Source of the DNA: Xylona heveae TC161
Lineage: Eukaryota > Ascomycota > Xylonomycetes > Xylonales > Xylonaceae
Length of the DNA stretch: 64,000 bases
Assembly: GCF_001619985.1 (NCBI RefSeq)
Contig: NW_017264202.1
Coordinates: 434,001 to 498,000, forward strand
Direction: 5' to 3'
In this document: piece after piece, positions 60,340 to 64,000 of the stretch
How positions within the stretch are numbered: position 1 is the stretch's first letter
Layout: every line of letters starts with the position of its first letter
Translations under genes and position numbers: made by a program
The notes under the pieces: model-generated
What the model was told of the DNA's origin: nothing
The model's input: only the letters and a program-made list of their open reading frames with translations
Databases searched by the model: none

Positions 60340-60914
60340 AGAAGAGGATAGATTAGAGTCTGAGGGCCTATACTGAGGGCCCATACACGGCAATCTAGCG
60401 GCCATATATGAGTATAGTACTTTATGAAATCATGTTAAAATAAAATTTGTTTTCCTATTTCGTCCTTTGTCGGCTGCAGAGATGACCTTTTACTTCTCTT
60501 TCGAACTCCACCTATGTTCTTTCTTGATCTTTTGATTGATGATCACCCAACAAATGAGGTATACATAGATGCATCGTGAAGAACAGAAGAAAGATAAATA
60601 AATAAGATAGTCGAGATGACATAACACCCGTCCCGTCAAATATGATCCGCATGCATCGGGCCCTAAAACACCATCTACGCCCCAAGCTCCATTACCCAAA
60701 CTAGAAATACACCAACCCAAAGGAAAAGAATGAAGAAGAAACTCGAGACTTTTATCCATCACACCGCATATATCAATGCATCCTGTTGCTCAGCGCGTGA
60801 GACCAACCAAGGACAGTTTCGGCAGACCCAGCGTGAGAACAACTAGGATAGACTTGACAGATCCAGCGTGTGAAACATCAAGGAAAGGAGAATTCCCTCC
60901 CTAGACAAAAACAC
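60340..60914. other. Convergent 3' spacer between GUS1 and TAF6
   Basis: About 575 bp. Two similar 18-bp units, CAGACCCAGCGTGAGAAC and CAGATCCAGCGTGTGAAA, lie at about 60824 and 60859. No gene seen. Confidence 0.6.
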
Positions 60915-62546
60915 TTAAGCAGCAAGCCTGTCCTCGAGCACCGCACGAACCAAGCCCGGTCTTCGTGTCTCCCAGACACGCATTCCAACAATATCACCCA
61001 CTTTCTCGACAAGTCTCTGCTTGATTTCTTCACTGAGATCCGATGTATCTGTGGGCCCCGACACCGGGCGGCCCAGCGAATCAACCTCTAGCCTCTCCAG
61101 CGCAGAAAGAATCGCATCCACGACTTTCTCGGCCTCGATTTTCTTCGAGCTTGTTCCTGGCGGCTGCTGCTGGGAACCTTGGTCCTCGGCAATACGGTCT
61201 TGGAGAATGCCATCGTAGGGCTTCAGATTCGGCAGGATCAAGACGCGGACAATATCGGCTCCGCCAATAGCGGTCAGGCCGTGAATTGCGCCATAGTGCA
61301 CGCCGAATGACCGGTGTGGGTCAAGAAAGTGTTTCAGACAGGTACGTGCGAGTCGTGGGTTGAGCGTGTGGCTGGCTTTGGCGTATTTGGTGGAGATTTT
61401 GGCGATGAGAGAGGCAGCGATATCGCGCAGGGCGAAGTGTGCGAGGGGAGATGGTCCGCTGGCGTTGTTGGAGTCGACGCCCCCTCCTCCTGCACCTCCT
61501 CCTCCGCCGCCGAGACGGCGCCCGATGAGGCATGTGAGGATGGGAGGGATGATTGATGCGACCTGTTTGTAGAGTTGTGAGTATAAGAGGGTTACAGTGT
61601 TGAAGGGAGATAACAAAAGTGCCGAGGGAGAGAGAGGGGCGAGGAAAGATGAGGTGTTAAGGACAGTTGAAATGATAAGGACATACGTAAGGATCGACGT
61701 AAAGGCTTGAATTGTCAAGCATGGCCGAAGTAAGCTGCATCATCTGCGTCAAGATAAAGAGGCTGTTTAAGCTATGCGTGACCTTCTCGGCGACGAATTG
61801 CACAAAGTACGGCACGAGCTGGTGCAGGCCAGGATCACTGCGTAAGCTGGCCAGTGCAGCCACGCGGTATTCGTCGTTGTTTTCGTCAAGCACAGCGCCG
61901 CAGACTCGCTCAAAGTACAGCTGTAACTCTTTGGACAAGATGTGTTTTACTAGCGGCTTGACAGCGAAATTGTCTTCTCCTCCGGCGGCACCTAGGCTGG
62001 CATTTGCTCCTGGACCCTTGGGTACCAGCTCTTGGTTGCGCGAGTCGGCTGATGTAGGATTCTGTGGGATTGACGGTTGGACGCCTTCGACGGCAAGCCA
62101 GTGGGCTGTTTTTGTGGGGAAAGGTTAGTATAGAGTATATTTGAAGCGGGATAGTCTGAGAGGAGGAGGAGCAGACCTGTGAATGAAATCTCCCGAGGAA
62201 CTTTCGGAAGCGGTGCATTGATGAGCTTCTCAAAGTCGACTTCCTCGTCTTCAACGTAGAACAATGGTTGGCCTGGGCCAATGGACGCTTCGCCGAATCG
62301 AAGAGGTCGCGTCGATTCATATCCATACAAGGGCTCGACATCAAGGACTCGTAATGCTTGGGCAATGTCTTGTGTGGACAGGGTTGTGCGCTTGCTGTGT
62401 CTCATGAATTTGAGCGCTTCTTCGAGCACTTGCGACAGACGGTACTCTACATCGCGGGAAAGGTTCTCGACTACATCGTTGTTCAACGCGGAGATGCCTA
62501 CTGACTCGGCGACGTCCTTGATGTTTTCCGGGTTCCACACCGACAT
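60915..62546 (-). CDS. TAF6: TFIID/SAGA-type subunit TAF6
   Basis: Three exons: 62546-62177, 62105-61687, 61562-60915, giving 478 aa. The N-terminal histone fold reads [55 protein letters not shown], and the fold-adjacent VEPLYGYES. The TAF6 C-terminal HEAT domain starts near 185, [19 protein letters not shown], with [20 protein letters not shown] and the invariant [20 protein letters not shown] Gly-rich loop (GGGGGGAGGGG) interrupts it. TAF6 pairs with TAF9 in TFIID and SAGA. Introns have GTCTGC/ACAG and GTATGT/ACAG ends. Confidence 0.93.
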
Positions 62547-64000
62547 TGTGAAGGCGTAATGACTGAGCCGAGTAGCGCCGTCTTAGGGAATAGCTGAGGT
62601 TCGGAGAAGGTGGTTGCCCTCACGCGATGATTGTAATTTGTCGAGCTCGGCTTCTGGCAGGAAATGCCACGTTGTTTTTGAGCGGTCGGGTGAAACGGAC
62701 AGAGCGGCGGTCAGACAAGCTTGGGATCCTGTTTCCTTCTCGATTGCCTCTTTGCTTGTTCTTTGAGGCACTTCCTTCGGGTCCTCGCATAAGGTTGCGG
62801 AGAGATTGGGCGCAACTTTCCGCCAGGCAACGGGGACGCCGCTGCTCTCTCGCTGTCAAGTTGATCTTTGTATTACCAAAGTCGCGTGGAGATTGTATCC
62901 GCCAGAAAATTTGGATTGCGACAGGATATTGTCAAAGTAGAGCAACAGAGCTCGGGCAATGGAAACGGAGACCTCTCTAAGAGATGCGATTCTAAGCGCG
63001 AAATAGACGGCTCTCATATACAGTGGTAAGCGCAGAGCTCGCTTATTGCGTCTATTTGAATGGGCTATAGCTCAGCGACAACTTCAGACATGACAGAACA
63101 ATTGTTTGCCTATAAAAAACAAAGGAATACGAATATGCACCCCGCATTTCTGCATCATGCAAATTCTCAGGGTAGTGTCTGTGGATCAATTTCCCACCCA
63201 ATTGTGGCTGCCGGTTTCCCGTATGAAGGCCACTTTTTTCAGTCTTCTAGCCGTTTTTCTCCCAAAGAAAAGTCAGCGATAACTCCATTTGAACCAACGT
63301 CAATTCTGGAGATTGAGACTTTGGTCATCACAAGCTCAGAATATCACATGGATCATTTATGGACAGATTACTGACGTGGATGTACACCGTCATGATCTGC
63401 GCAAGGGGTTCCAGCCCTTTCTCCAGCTTACGAGGTACATGGGACCTAGGATTTGGGTTCACATAGTTGCACAAATTTCAACTGAAAGATCAAAGACGCC
63501 ACTTCCCTCTCCTCATTCGCCTTGACATGATTGAAAGAGTTGATTTCAGGGTCTGGCTCAAGCCAATGCTTCCTTGAGCGGCACGATGGGCACTGTGACA
63601 GGCTCTCTTGGTCTGCAGGGTCCTCTCACCGCTCATTCCCGAAAGCTTGGAGATACCTCCACCACCTGGTGACTTTGGTTTGCTGGCAGTAACGGAAGAT
63701 TTCTTATCGTTCCACAGCAGCATTCTAGTCAACTAATGTCCGATGAAGCATTAGGGATCTTGCAGTTGTTTTGTCCAAAATTTGGGGATTGCAGCTCCCC
63801 CATGTCGTCTTTCCGCGCTTCCACATGAGCCATGCATTGCAAAGCTTGGCATGCCGTGGAAATGTCTCCGGGCCGCTCCCTGCTTTATATCTACCTTTTA
63901 CATTAGTCACTTCACTAATCCTTTTTGTACTGTACCCTTCAAGGGAGTCTCGGGACGCTTCACCGGTGGCGCTGTGGCGCCCCTTGCGGGCCCTTTCAAG
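62547..64000. other. Right edge of window, no confident gene
   Basis: Short frames occur on both strands. A minus-strand reading at the very edge (64000-63942: KGPARGATAPPVKRPETPLK) ends near a GT donor. Minus readings at 63910-63750 and 63690-63530 (with SKPKSPGGGGISKLSGMSG) could be exons of a gene that continues beyond the window. The plus strand at the edge also reads without stops. The parts do not join into one supportable model, so I do not call a CDS. Confidence 0.35.

Noticed and set aside
63061-63140. GGGCTATAGCTCAG resembles the 5' part of a tRNA gene
   Set aside because: No T-arm (GGTTCGA-like B box), no acceptor-stem partner and no anticodon arm follow.

Overview
This window is nuclear DNA of a filamentous ascomycete (Pezizomycotina), most likely a eurotiomycete of the Aspergillus/Penicillium kind. 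The evidence is short introns (about 48-90 nt) with CTAAC-type branch points, a full-length HapX-type bZIP iron regulator with four cysteine clusters, and fungus-specific genes (UGO1, POM34). I cannot name the species.

Left part, 0.9-18 kb: one very large, AT-rich nested transposon. The outer element is a hAT-superfamily DNA transposon (917-17952) with 15-bp terminal inverted repeats and an 8-bp target duplication. Its decayed transposase lies on the minus strand at the left. A Ty3/Gypsy LTR retrotransposon (4433-12011, also minus) with two 513-bp LTRs and a 5-bp target duplication is inserted in it. Two things stand out. I find no CpG dinucleotide between about 1,034 and 18,196. The hAT element, but not the inserted retroelement, carries about 20 copies of a paired GGTAACTA motif with an almost invariant 12-bp period, some inside recognisable introns. 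Decay spills over the right edge into a host LURP-one/tubby-like gene (18.1-18.7 kb).

Middle, 18.7-28.5 kb: gene-poor. It holds a TDT-family (malate/sulfite type) transporter, an unrecognised serine-rich conserved protein, and long empty spacers.

Right part, 28.5-62.5 kb: dense housekeeping genes, many in divergent pairs with short shared promoters. In order: mitoribosomal bL19m (-), an unknown mitochondrial protein (+), a membrane-anchored adenylation-domain protein that looks catalytically dead (-), nucleoporin POM34 (+), HID1 (+), a 76-aa membrane protein (+), nitronate monooxygenase (+), SDHC (+), SRP54 (-), RRP15 (+), mitochondrial [2Fe-2S] ferredoxin (-), UGO1 (+), the iron regulator hapX (-), COG2 (+), mitoribosomal uL1m (-), cytosolic glutamyl-tRNA synthetase (+) and TAF6 (-). 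Exon limits were placed by eye from splice signals and reading phase, and all listed models sum to whole codons. The hapX/COG2 spacer has a perfect 12-bp-arm palindrome made of two ATCWGATAA elements, the site type bound by SreA-class GATA iron repressors. The last 1.4 kb has no confident gene.
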